DNA of 64,000 nt from an uncultured Lactobacillaceae bacterium (GTDB taxonomy: Bacteria > Bacillota > Bacilli > Lactobacillales > Lactobacillaceae). Shown piece after piece: positions 52,397 to 59,847 of the stretch (within the stretch, counting starts at the first letter, position 1; each line of letters starts with the position of its first letter). Position numbers and translations under genes: made by a program. The notes under the pieces are model-generated. The model searched no databases and was not told the DNA's origin. It saw nothing but the letters and a program-made list of their open reading frames with translations. The stretch is from NCBI GenBank assembly GCA_945285405.1, contig CALYQJ010000001.1:62001-126000 (forward strand). Direction: 5' to 3'.

Positions 52397-53275
52397 ATGA
52401 ATTTCAAGTTAATTATAATTTTTTTTATATTAGTTATTTTTGTTTGTTTGTTGATAAATCATACTGTGTCCATTATTCCGCAAAATCAAGTAGGGATGGT
52501 CTCAATCTTAGGTAAATTTTCAAAAAAAATTGAACCTGGGCTTCATTTGATTTTACCCTTTATAACTCATGTAGATCGGGTGGATTTGGCGCAAGTTCCA
52601 TTAAAGTTAAATGAACAATCAGTTATTTCAAAAGATAACGCTGAAGTAATTATTAGCTTATCTTTAAATTATCACGTTACTGATCCATATAAATTTACTT
52701 TTGAAAATGCCGATTCAGTTCAAAGCATGATTCAACAATCACGAGCTCACCTAAGAGGAATTATCGGGACTATGGATTTAAATGAAGTTTTAAATGGCAC
52801 TGAAAGAATTAATGCTGCTCTTTCTAAGGAATTAGGTTCGATCACTGATTCTTACGGGGTAAATGTTGATCGAATTAATATTGACACAATACAACCTACT
52901 CCGGAAATTCAAGAATCGATGAATAAACAAATTAATGCTACTAGAGAGCGAGAAGCAGCAATTGCTAAAGCTGAAGGTGAAGCTCGAAGTATTGAATTAA
53001 CAAATAAAGCTAAAAATGATGCTTTGATTGCAACTGCTGAGGCCAATGCTCAAGCTGCTAGAGTAGCTGCTGATGCAGAAGCTTATCGTATTTCTCAAGA
53101 AAACGAAATTCTATGTAAAACCTCAAAACAGTATTTGGCGGCACAAAACATTGAAGCATTTGCTAAATTAGCAAATAGTAGTGCCAACACAGTTGTCATT
53201 CCAACTTCAGTTTCAGATTCTTTAGGTCAAATTATGACTTTTGGAGAATTGGTTAAACAAAAGAAAGAAGATTAG
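52397..53275 (+). CDS. SPFH/stomatin-prohibitin family membrane protein
   Basis: 292-residue protein with an N-terminal membrane helix (about 5-23), then the SPFH core NQVGMVSILGKFSKKIEPGLHLILPFITHVDRVDL and TINATREREAAIAKAEGEAR-like helix (here KQINATREREAAIAKAEGEA), alanine-rich and probably coiled. SPFH proteins form membrane rings and scaffolds. AAGGAG lies before ATG 52397. Pairs with the upstream NfeD-like gene. Confidence 0.9.
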   Translation: MNFKLIIIFFILVIFVCLLINHTVSIIPQNQVGMVSILGKFSKKIEPGLHLILPFITHVDRVDLAQVPLKLNEQSVISKDNAEVIISLSLNYHVTDPYKFTFENADSVQSMIQQSRAHLRGIIGTMDLNEVLNGTERINAALSKELGSITDSYGVNVDRINIDTIQPTPEIQESMNKQINATREREAAIAKAEGEARSIELTNKAKNDALIATAEANAQAARVAADAEAYRISQENEILCKTSKQYLAAQNIEAFAKLANSSANTVVIPTSVSDSLGQIMTFGELVKQKKED

Positions 53276-53277
53276 TT

Positions 53278-53838
53278 TTGAAATTAAGTAAAAAGGGCGC
53301 AAATGGTAAAATTTTAAATGAAAAAAAATTATATCAGGGTCCAATTTTTGATTTAGTTCAACAAAAAATAAAAACGCCTGATAATTTGACAGTTGATCGA
53401 GATTTAATTAGACATGCTCCTGCTGTCAATATTTTGGCAATTAGTTCAGATCATCAAGTTATTTTGAATCAAGAATATCGTGTGGGTGTCAACCAAGAAG
53501 TAATTGCATTGCCTGCAGGATTAATTGATAATGGTGAAACAGCAATTGAGGCTGCTCAAAGAGAATTACAAGAAGAGACAGGATATCAAGCAAAAAAAGT
53601 AAAGATTATGACAACTTTGACAAGTTCAGATGGATTTACTACGGAAAAAGTTAGTTTAGCTTTAGTCGAATTTGATCCTCAAAATCGTGGGGAACATCAT
53701 TTTGATCATGATGAATTTATTACTAATGATTTGGTTCCTTTTTCTGAAGTCTTAAACATGGTTAAAGAGGGGCGAATTTTTTCGGCTCATTCTGTTGCCT
53801 CAATTTTATATTTTAATAATTTTGAGCGAGATTTTTAA
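53278..53838 (+). CDS. NUDIX hydrolase, ADP-ribose pyrophosphatase type
   Basis: 186-residue enzyme that would hydrolyse ADP-ribose or related nucleoside diphosphate sugars. The Nudix box GLIDNGETAIEAAQRELQEE followed by TGY (about 81-103) carries the catalytic glutamates. The start is TTG 53278, 2 bp after the SPFH stop, with only a weak purine stretch upstream; the frame begins MKLSKKGANG. Ends 1 bp before the GDPD start. Confidence 0.9.
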   Translation: MKLSKKGANGKILNEKKLYQGPIFDLVQQKIKTPDNLTVDRDLIRHAPAVNILAISSDHQVILNQEYRVGVNQEVIALPAGLIDNGETAIEAAQRELQEETGYQAKKVKIMTTLTSSDGFTTEKVSLALVEFDPQNRGEHHFDHDEFITNDLVPFSEVLNMVKEGRIFSAHSVASILYFNNFERDF

Positions 53839-53839
53839 A

Positions 53840-54550
53840 ATGAGTTTAGTTTTTGCCCATCGTGGTGTTCACCAATTTTATCCAGAAAATTCAATGGCTT
53901 CCTTTAGGGAAGCTATTAGTTTAAAAGCTGATGGTATTGAAACTGATGTTCATTTAACTAAAGATAATATTCCAGTTATTTTTCATGATGAAAATTTAAA
54001 ACGTATGGTGGGTAAAAATGAATATCTCAAAAATTTAACTTTAGCGGAGATAAAACAATTTCATCTTAAAAATTCGTCAGAAAAAGTACCAACTCTTAAG
54101 CAATTATTGAGCTATTTAAACTCAGTAAATTATCGTGGAGTTTTAAATCTTGAAATAAAGACTGACCAAATTCATTATTCAAAAATTGAAGATATTGTTA
54201 CGGTGATGGTAGAGCAATATGTTACTAATTATCGTATTATTTTTTCTAGTTTTTATGCGCCCAGTTTAAAGAGAATTCATCAAATAAGTAATCGAGAATG
54301 CGCTTATTTATTTAAGAAAAATGATCAGATTGGCCAAATACTTTATCGCCAAGGTATTGTTCAAAGTTTTCATTCTAAATATTCTTATATTAAAAAAAAT
54401 AACACAATACCTCTTAGAGTATGGACAATTAATCGAGTAAGACAAATGAAAATTTGCTTTTTATTAAATGTTGAAGGAATAATTACTGATAACTATAATT
54501 TAGCCAAAAAAGTTCAAAATAAAATTATTAGTCATAAAACTTGTTATTAA
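53840..54550 (+). CDS. Glycerophosphodiester phosphodiesterase
   Basis: TIM-barrel enzyme that releases glycerol-3-phosphate from lipid-derived diesters. The start is ATG 53840, where MSLVFAHRG begins the conserved core, rather than an upstream in-frame start at 53795 within the NUDIX gene. That gives 236 residues. Catalytic HRG (about 7-9), PENS, GIETDVHLTKD (about 32-42) and HDE (about 49-51) are present. No signal peptide, so cytosolic. The NUDIX-GDPD order is common in lactobacilli. Confidence 0.9.
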   Translation: MSLVFAHRGVHQFYPENSMASFREAISLKADGIETDVHLTKDNIPVIFHDENLKRMVGKNEYLKNLTLAEIKQFHLKNSSEKVPTLKQLLSYLNSVNYRGVLNLEIKTDQIHYSKIEDIVTVMVEQYVTNYRIIFSSFYAPSLKRIHQISNRECAYLFKKNDQIGQILYRQGIVQSFHSKYSYIKKNNTIPLRVWTINRVRQMKICFLLNVEGIITDNYNLAKKVQNKIISHKTCY

Positions 54551-54575
54551 TTATTTTAATATCTTAAACTAATAT

Positions 54576-54604
54576 TTGAAATAATTAAGGTATATAAATA
54601 TAAG
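54576..54604 (+). promoter_or_regulatory. Strong sigma-A promoter in the gdpD-rpiR convergent spacer
   Basis: TTGAAA (54576-54581), a 17-bp spacer and TATAAG (54599-54604) match the consensus well. No protein gene follows on this strand before the terminators at 54721-54815, so it appears to serve a noncoding transcript. Confidence 0.55.
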
Positions 54605-54720
54605 TTTAAAGATACAATAAACTAAAAAGCGTCCATAATTGTTAATTTAGTGAAGTGCTTTCAACAACTAAGAACGTAATTAATATAGATAATATGATTT
54701 ATAAGTTGACGCTAATGTTT

Positions 54721-54767
54721 AAAATAACTATCAGTCGCATTTGAACTTTAAATTATTAGTTATTTTT
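54721..54767 (+). terminator. Hairpin with T-tail in the gdpD-rpiR spacer
   Basis: AAAATAACTA (54721-54730) and TAGTTATTTT (54757-54766) form an exact 10-bp AT-rich stem with a 26-base loop, followed by one more T and GCTC. It can act as a weak terminator on the plus strand and perhaps on the minus strand for rpiR. Confidence 0.45.
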
Positions 54768-54785
54768 GCTCAAATAATTATGATT

Positions 54786-54815
54786 AATCACTTTAAACTA
54801 GTGATTTTTTTTTGT
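54786..54815 (+). terminator. Terminator overlapping the rpiR 3' end
   Basis: AATCACT (54786-54792) pairs with AGTGATT (54800-54806), loop 7 bases, followed by a long T-run to about 54813. It is oriented for plus-strand transcripts (gdpD or the candidate small RNA) and lies across the rpiR stop codon. Confidence 0.75.
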
Positions 54816-55653
54816 TAATTATATTTGTTTTATGATATGAATTTTGAATTTGAAGAGCGCATTGATCATAATTTTGCTGAAAATAACAGTAATAAAGAAG
54901 ATCTATCGAATATAGCTGACCTAATAAACTTGTAGTTGAGGAGGTACGCATTTTATTAGGAAATGAAGTAGAACTATAAGTTAAAGTTAAATCAGCCTCT
55001 TTTGCAAGTGTACTTTTAGGTGTACGAGTTAAAACAACAGTGGTAATACCTTCAGGAACAGTTTTTAAAACATTTTTCAAAATCGGACGTTCACCACTAT
55101 TAGAAATAATTAAAAGAATACCTGGTGTGGGTTGATTAGCTATATGGGCAGTCATTTCATCAATATCATGCCCTAAAAATGGAGTTAGACCTAGCTTGCT
55201 AAATTTTTGCACAAAATCGATAGCAGCTAAAAGTGATGAACCAATTCCATAAACGCTAATGCTCTTGCTTTTAGCAATTGTCCTAGCAACATTTTGAATA
55301 GATTCGTCAGACATAATTTTATTGGTATCTTCCAAAGTTTGTTGGATACGTACAGTTAATTTTTCTTTTATTCTTGGTAAACTTTCGTCAGGAGTAATTT
55401 CTTTTAATAGAGACTTATCTAAATTATTTAAAGCAGAAAGTTTGATCTTAAAATCTGAAAAACCACTAGCACCAACAGTACGAGAAAAGCGTACGATGGT
55501 TGCTTGACTAGTTTGGCAAGAATCAGCTAATTCTTTAATACTCATTTTTAGAACTTTATTTTGATTATCAAGAACATATTGAGCAATTCTTTTTTCTGCA
55601 AAACTAAAACTTTTTAAGTTCTCTTTAATTTTTAACAATAAATTCTCAGTCAT
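54793..55653 (-). CDS. RpiR-family transcriptional regulator
   Basis: 286-residue sugar-phosphate-responsive regulator. An N-terminal HTH_6 domain (about 1-77, with SFAEKRIAQYVLDNQ, then SIKELADSCQTSQATIVRFSRT) is followed by a SIS phosphosugar-binding domain (about 125-255, ISVYGIGSSLLAA, ILLISNSGERPILKNVL). On the minus strand, weak GAGAG precedes the ATG. No sugar-metabolism gene lies immediately next to it, so its target is unclear; the aldo/keto reductase across the 0.7-kb spacer is one candidate. Confidence 0.9.
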   Translation of the reverse strand: MTENLLLKIKENLKSFSFAEKRIAQYVLDNQNKVLKMSIKELADSCQTSQATIVRFSRTVGASGFSDFKIKLSALNNLDKSLLKEITPDESLPRIKEKLTVRIQQTLEDTNKIMSDESIQNVARTIAKSKSISVYGIGSSLLAAIDFVQKFSKLGLTPFLGHDIDEMTAHIANQPTPGILLIISNSGERPILKNVLKTVPEGITTVVLTRTPKSTLAKEADLTLTYSSTSFPNKMRTSSTTSLLGQLYSIDLLYYCYFQQNYDQCALQIQNSYHKTNIINKKKSLV

Positions 55654-55701
55654 AATGTTTTCTCTCTTTATTCTGTTTTTCTCCTAAAATAACCTTCATT
55701 T

Positions 55702-55729
55702 ATTATCATAATTCCTAAAGTTAAGTTAA
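55702..55729 (-). promoter_or_regulatory. Candidate rpiR promoter (minus strand)
   Basis: On the minus strand TTAACT (55729-55724), a 16-bp spacer and GATAAT (55707-55702) lie about 49 bases before the rpiR start. A direct TTAAC repeat overlaps the -35. Moderate match only. Confidence 0.35.
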
Positions 55730-56356
55730 GTTTATTTGAGAAAAATAATACTAAACCGCACGGATAATTTATGAAAATTGTATTCACTGAATAAGACTTT
55801 GCCAACTACTATGGCATGATAAGAAATCCATATTTTACTGTAGGTAAAGCTAGACCTTAATTATAGAAATAATTAAAATTAAAATCCTGATCATTTAGTT
55901 CATTACTTTTTTCTAAAATTATTCCATAATCAGTACCTCTTTTATGGCTTCTTGATATAATACACTAAAAATGATAAATTGCGAAAGAAAAAATGAAGTT
56001 TTTTAAGAAAATTTTTCATTAAGTCTTCATTTTTAATTTAATAAATTTAAGAAACCTTCCTTTTTATATTTTTTTTAATATTCTTAATTATAGTTTAAAT
56101 TGCTCTTTGAAAAGCTTTTTTTGAATAATCTTTGTTAAAATTTATGAATTTTTTTTTCTTAAATGTTTTTAATAAATTGTACTTCAAGTTTTTCATTATT
56201 TTTTAGAAATATTACATTTTTGAAAATTAAACTTTTTAAAAAGTTAAAACAAAATTTCATCAATTTTTAACAATTTCCAAAGATTTATTTTTAGATTTTG
56301 GTTTATATGAGTAGAATAGATTATGTAATTATTTTAAAGGAGGATTTGATGAAGTG
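55730..56356. other. AT-rich noncoding spacer (rpiR / aldo-keto reductase)
   Basis: About 630 bases without a credible gene. It holds an extended -10 motif TGATATAAT (55953-55961, plus strand) followed by an exact 10-bp inverted repeat AAAAATGAAG/CTTCATTTTT (55989-55998 and 56025-56034), and a perfect 16-bp palindrome AACTTTTTAAAAAGTT (56230-56245). Many T-runs make chance structure likely. AAGGAGG (56337-56343) near its end belongs to the downstream gene. No remnant gene was recognised. Confidence 0.5.
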
Positions 56357-57193
56357 ATGGAAACATTTACATTAAATAACGGAGTCAAGATTCCTAAAAT
56401 TGGTTTTGGTACCTGGCAGATTCAAGAAGGTGATGATGCTTATAATGCAGTAAAATGGGCTTTAGCAGCAGGGTATCGTCATATTGATACCGCCTTATCC
56501 TACCAAAATGAAAAAAGCGTTGGTAAAGCAATTAAAGAATCTGGAATTCCTAGATCTGAAATTTTTATTACAACAAAAGAACCAGCAGAAGATAAATCTT
56601 ATGATGAGGCTTTAAACGATTTTGATCAATCTTTAGAAAACTTAAAACTGGATTATGTTGACTTATATTTAATTCATGCTCCTTGGTTGTGGGGATTAGC
56701 TGGAAAAAGATATCATAAGCAAAATTTAGAGGTGTGGCGTGCCTTTTCTGAGATTTATCAAAGTGGTAGAGCCAAAGCAATTGGTGTATCAAATTTTGAT
56801 GTACATGATTTGGAAAATCTAATAGATAACAGTAAAATAAAGCCAATGGTTAATCAAATTCAATATTATGTTGGATTTACGGAGCCAAAAATAGTTAAAT
56901 TTTGTCGAGAAAACGATATTTTAATTGAGGCCTATTCACCCTTAGCAACAGGTGATTTACTTATGAATCCCACAATTAAAAAATTAGCAAATAAATATAA
57001 AGTAACTCCAGCACAATTGGCTTTAGAGTTTGTTTTAGAAAATAATGTCTTACCGTTGCCGCGTTCAGCTAATAAAAATCATATTATTGAAAATTTAAAA
57101 TTGAACTTTAAAATCGAACAAAATGATTTAGAAATTTTAAAAAAATTACCTGATACTGCGCCACAACATTATCATAATTTAACCCAAGGATAA
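56357..57193 (+). CDS. Aldo/keto reductase (diketogulonate-reductase type)
   Basis: 278-residue NADPH-dependent reductase, with the AKR tetrad Asp in HIDTALSY, Tyr in the same block, Lys in TTKEP and His in LIHAPW, plus the C-terminal LPRSANKNHI cofactor segment. I start it at ATG 56357; GTG 56354 immediately precedes it. AAGGAGG (56337-56343) is ideally spaced only for an ATG at 56349 that opens a two-codon frame (ATG AAG TGA) whose stop overlaps this start, so coupling is possible. Substrate unknown. Confidence 0.9.
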   Translation: METFTLNNGVKIPKIGFGTWQIQEGDDAYNAVKWALAAGYRHIDTALSYQNEKSVGKAIKESGIPRSEIFITTKEPAEDKSYDEALNDFDQSLENLKLDYVDLYLIHAPWLWGLAGKRYHKQNLEVWRAFSEIYQSGRAKAIGVSNFDVHDLENLIDNSKIKPMVNQIQYYVGFTEPKIVKFCRENDILIEAYSPLATGDLLMNPTIKKLANKYKVTPAQLALEFVLENNVLPLPRSANKNHIIENLKLNFKIEQNDLEILKKLPDTAPQHYHNLTQG

Positions 57194-57261
57194 TTTAAAT
57201 TAGTAAATATTAGTAAAATATTTGATTTAAGGTTAATAAAATCTTAAAGGACTTTTTAAGA

Positions 57262-57286
57262 GTTAGTTTGCTATGATGTTACTAAC
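57262..57286. promoter_or_regulatory. Inverted repeat around the dedA -10 region
   Basis: GTTAGT (57262-57267) and ACTAAC (57281-57286) flank a TATGAT (57272-57277) that could be the dedA -10. The arrangement is operator-like, but the arms are short and the -35 is poor. Confidence 0.3.
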
Positions 57287-57307
57287 GTCAAAAAAAAAGG
57301 ATATTTT

Positions 57308-57949
57308 ATGCAACTTTTAGATTTAATTTTTCACCTAGAAAAATATTTACCACATTTTATTCAAATGTATGGTTCTTGGATTTATGTTTTATTTTTTGGG
57401 GTCTTATTTGTTGAAACCGGTTTGGTGATTTTTCCATTTTTGCCGGGTGATTCAATACTTTTTTTGGGAGGCTCTTTAGCGGCTTTAGATAACGGAGGAA
57501 TTAATATTTGGCTTTTAATTATTATTTCCATTGTTGGGGCAGTTTTAGGTGACTTCGTTAATTTTGAAATCGGTAAACGTTTTGGCCATCATCTTGAAAC
57601 TAGTAAGAAATGGCAGCGATTTATAAAAAAAGAATATCTAGATCGAGCTCAAAATTTTTTTCAGAAGTATGGAAAACTTTCCATATTTTTTGGCCGCTTT
57701 ATGCCAATTATTAGAACAATGGTGCCTTTTGTAGCAGGTACTGCACAAATGCATTATCCACACTTTGCTGCTTATAATCTGATTGGTGGTGTTGTTTGGG
57801 TTTTATTTATGACCTTATTAGGATATTTCTTCGGCCAACATCCTTTCGTTCAGCAACATTTTTCTTTAATCATTATTGCCATTATTATTATTTCAATTCT
57901 ACCCGCAATTATTATGTGGTTAAAAGGGCATTTTTCCAAAAAGAATTAA
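57308..57949 (+). CDS. DedA/SNARE-associated family membrane protein
   Basis: 213-residue polytopic membrane protein of the DedA superfamily, some members of which flip undecaprenyl phosphate or phospholipids. The conserved segments FLPGDSILFLGG, GDFVNFEIGKRFG, FGRFMPIIRTMVPFVAGTAQM and a C-terminal helix pair are present. AAAGG lies about 7 bases before ATG 57308. It stands alone between the reductase and the FMN riboswitch; no terminator is obvious after it. Confidence 0.92.
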   Translation: MQLLDLIFHLEKYLPHFIQMYGSWIYVLFFGVLFVETGLVIFPFLPGDSILFLGGSLAALDNGGINIWLLIIISIVGAVLGDFVNFEIGKRFGHHLETSKKWQRFIKKEYLDRAQNFFQKYGKLSIFFGRFMPIIRTMVPFVAGTAQMHYPHFAAYNLIGGVVWVLFMTLLGYFFGQHPFVQQHFSLIIIAIIIISILPAIIMWLKGHFSKKN

Positions 57950-58046
57950 ATTGTGAAATTATTTAAAGAAAATCTTTGCTTTCTAGCATAAGTGTTGAAA
58001 ATTTCTGTTGTGAACTGACTTTTATGTTAAACTTAACTTGATTAAT
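57950..58046 (+). promoter_or_regulatory. Spacer with candidate riboswitch promoter
   Basis: About 97 bases between dedA and the riboswitch. TGTTAAACT (58025-58033) fits an extended -10 and would start transcription near the 5' end of the aptamer. TTGAAA (57995-58000) lies too far upstream to pair with it. Nothing else is seen. Confidence 0.35.
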
Positions 58047-58173
58047 AACTTCTTCGGGGTCGGGTGTAATTCCCAATCGGCGGTAATTTTTAGAAGTCCG
58101 CGACCTGCTTTTTGGCAGCTGATCTGGTGAGATTCCAGAACCGACAGTAAAAGTCTGGATGAGAGAAGAAGTT
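58047..58173 (+). ncRNA. FMN riboswitch (RFN element)
   Basis: The conserved RFN core is clear: GGGGTCGGGTGTAATTCCC, CGGCGGTAA, AGTCCGCGACC, GATCTGGTGAGATTCC, AGAACCGACAGT and AGTCTGGATGAGAGAAG. The closing P1 stem is AACTTCTTC (58047-58055) with GAAGAAGTT (58165-58173). It binds FMN and would switch off the downstream riboflavin transporter genes by termination. Confidence 0.95.
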
Positions 58174-58221
58174 TCTTCAGCGTCTAAAGCGAATGAAGAT
58201 TCTTCATTATTATTTGATTTT

Positions 58222-58246
58222 ACCCCACTATAATTGTGGGGTTTTT
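58222..58246 (+). terminator. Riboswitch expression-platform terminator
   Basis: ACCCCAC (58222-58228) and GTGGGGT (58236-58242) form a 7-bp GC-rich stem with a TATAATT loop and T-tail (58242-58246). It is the probable FMN-dependent terminator for ribU. Confidence 0.75.
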
Positions 58247-58256
58247 AAATGTATTT

Positions 58257-58289
58257 TGCCCGATTAAGTTTTACTTAATCGGGCATTTT
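58257..58289 (+). terminator. Second perfect hairpin before ribU
   Basis: TGCCCGATTAAGT (58257-58269) and ACTTAATCGGGCA (58273-58285) form a 13-bp perfect stem with a TTT loop, followed by TTTTG. It may be a second terminator or part of the switching platform upstream of the ribU ribosome site (AAAGGA at 58302-58307). Confidence 0.55.
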
Positions 58290-58314
58290 GATAAGAGAGT
58301 AAAAGGAAAAATAA

Positions 58315-58971
58315 ATGCAAAAAAATCAAAACTATATTCGATATTTAACTTTTTTAGCAGCTTTTGGAGCTTTAGCATATTTATCTACTTTTTTAAAAAT
58401 ACATTTAATTTCATTTTTAAACTATGAACCAAAAGACGTAATTTTAATTTTAGGTGGGATGGTTTTTGGACCAGTTTTCACTCTTGTTTTGTGTGTATTA
58501 GTTCCATTTGTTGAAATGATAACTATTAGTTCAACAGGTATTATTGGTTTTGTCATGAATGTGATAGCTGCAATTTGTTTTGTTTTACCGCCGGTTTTGA
58601 TTTTTCATAAAAAAAAGGAAACAAAACATTTAATCCTTGGTTTAATTTTAGGGATAATAATGTTAACAGTTTCAATGATTTTATGGAATTATTTACTTAC
58701 GCCAATCTTTTTCGGATATTCACGATCGACTGTTATTAAAATGTTAATTCCAATTATTTTACCCTTTAATTTAATTAAAGGCGGTTTAAATTCTTTATTT
58801 ATTTTAATTTTATATCGTCCAATTATTCAAGGATTGATGAAAAGTAAAATATTACAAACCAGTGATTTTAATTTAATTAAAAATGAAAAAAAATGGACAA
58901 ACTTAGTAATGATTTTGATCGTTGCCGCTTCAATAATTTTATTAGTATTAAGTTATTTTAAAGTCGTCTAA
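58315..58971 (+). CDS. ribU: Riboflavin ECF transporter substrate-binding S component RibU
   Basis: Six-helix membrane S component that binds riboflavin and docks onto an ECF energising module. It has 218 residues with the RibU/ECF_trnsprt-type pattern (LKIHLISFLNYEPKDVILILGGMVFGP, then VTISSTGI-like EMITISSTGIIGF). AAAGGA lies before ATG 58315. Controlled by the FMN riboswitch immediately upstream. The ECF ATPases and EcfT follow directly, so a complete transporter is encoded. Confidence 0.95.
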   Translation: MQKNQNYIRYLTFLAAFGALAYLSTFLKIHLISFLNYEPKDVILILGGMVFGPVFTLVLCVLVPFVEMITISSTGIIGFVMNVIAAICFVLPPVLIFHKKKETKHLILGLILGIIMLTVSMILWNYLLTPIFFGYSRSTVIKMLIPIILPFNLIKGGLNSLFILILYRPIIQGLMKSKILQTSDFNLIKNEKKWTNLVMILIVAASIILLVLSYFKVV

Positions 58972-58983
58972 GGAGGATAACAG

Positions 58984-59847
58984 ATGGCAACTCCATTACT
59001 AGAAGTTAAACAGCTCCAATATTCTAGTGAAGAATTAATTGACTTAAATTTAACAGTAAAAAAAAAGGAAATTATTCATCAAGTAAGCTTTACAATTAAT
59101 CATCACGAATTTGTTGGTTTGATCGGACCTAATGGTTCAGGAAAAACTACTTTAAGTAAGTTACTAACTAAAATTATTGAACCTAGTAATGGGCACATTT
59201 TATTAGATGGGGTAGATTATGTTGATTTTAGACCATCTTGGAAATTACATCAGGAAGTCAGTCTAGTATTTCAACAAGTTTCCTCGCAATTTGTTGGAAC
59301 TGATTTTATTACTGACTTAACTTTAAGCTTAAAGAATTTTGGTTGGTCAATTGCTAAAATTGAAAATAGAATTAAGCAATTAACTAAACAATTACATTTA
59401 AAATCGTTAATTAAACGTCCTTTTAGGGAATTATCAGGTGGTCAACAGCAACTTCTTGCGATCGCTGAAGCAATTGCAGTAAAACCTAAGCTTTTAATTT
59501 TAGATGAACCAACAGCCCAGTTAGACTCAGAAAATACTTTTTTGGTGGATCAATTGTTAGCAAAAATTTTTAAAGAAGAGTCGACTTCTATTTTACTAAT
59601 CAGTCATAAACCAATTGAATTAAGTTTGGCCCAAAAATTGTTGACTTTGAATCAAGGTACACTTACAGGAAATTATTCTACTAATGAGTTTTTATTAGAT
59701 AGTAGCCTCTTAAAAGAAAATCAGCTTATATTTCCAGCAACATTAGCTATACGTGATTATGTTTATGAATTAACTAAAGTACAATTACCATTAGTAGATT
59801 TAAGTATAAAATCTTTGATTAAGGCTATTGAAACTGTATTATGTTAA
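58984..59847 (+). CDS. ECF transporter ATPase, EcfA1-like
   Basis: 287-residue ATPase of an energy-coupling factor module. Walker A GPNGSGKTT (about 48-56), the Q-loop near VFQQVSSQFVG, signature ELSGGQQQLLAIAEA and Walker B LLILDEPTAQLD are intact. AGGAGG precedes ATG 58984, 12 bp after ribU, and the 3' end overlaps the second ATPase by 7 bp. It pairs with EcfA2 and EcfT to drive RibU, and may also serve other S components. Confidence 0.92.
   Translation: MATPLLEVKQLQYSSEELIDLNLTVKKKEIIHQVSFTINHHEFVGLIGPNGSGKTTLSKLLTKIIEPSNGHILLDGVDYVDFRPSWKLHQEVSLVFQQVSSQFVGTDFITDLTLSLKNFGWSIAKIENRIKQLTKQLHLKSLIKRPFRELSGGQQQLLAIAEAIAVKPKLLILDEPTAQLDSENTFLVDQLLAKIFKEESTSILLISHKPIELSLAQKLLTLNQGTLTGNYSTNEFLLDSSLLKENQLIFPATLAIRDYVYELTKVQLPLVDLSIKSLIKAIETVLC

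Larger units (their letters stand above)
54611..54815 (+). ncRNA. Candidate small RNA between gdpD and rpiR
   Basis: Predicted start about 54611 downstream of TTGAAA-N17-TATAAG. AGCGTC (54628-54633) pairs with GACGCT (54708-54713), enclosing TGAA/TTCA (54650-54653 with 54659-54662). Then AAAATAACTA (54721-54730) pairs with TAGTTATTTT (54757-54766), and a second terminator hairpin with a T-run ends near 54815. A transcript of about 155 or 205 nt is expected. Only a 16-codon frame without ribosome site occurs inside. It may instead be the 3' UTR of gdpD; no known RNA family was recognised. Confidence 0.4.

Noticed and set aside
54628..54713. tRNA-like gene in the gdpD-rpiR spacer
   Set aside because: The length is similar, but no T-loop, anticodon stem or acceptor pairing of seven bases is present.
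55740..55870. Possible protein remnant on the minus strand upstream of rpiR
   Set aside because: Two adjacent stops interrupt it and no family resemblance was convincing.
58236..58427. Plus-strand frame over the riboswitch terminators and ribU start
   Set aside because: It runs through terminator hairpins and the ribU 5' end in another frame, with no ribosome site.
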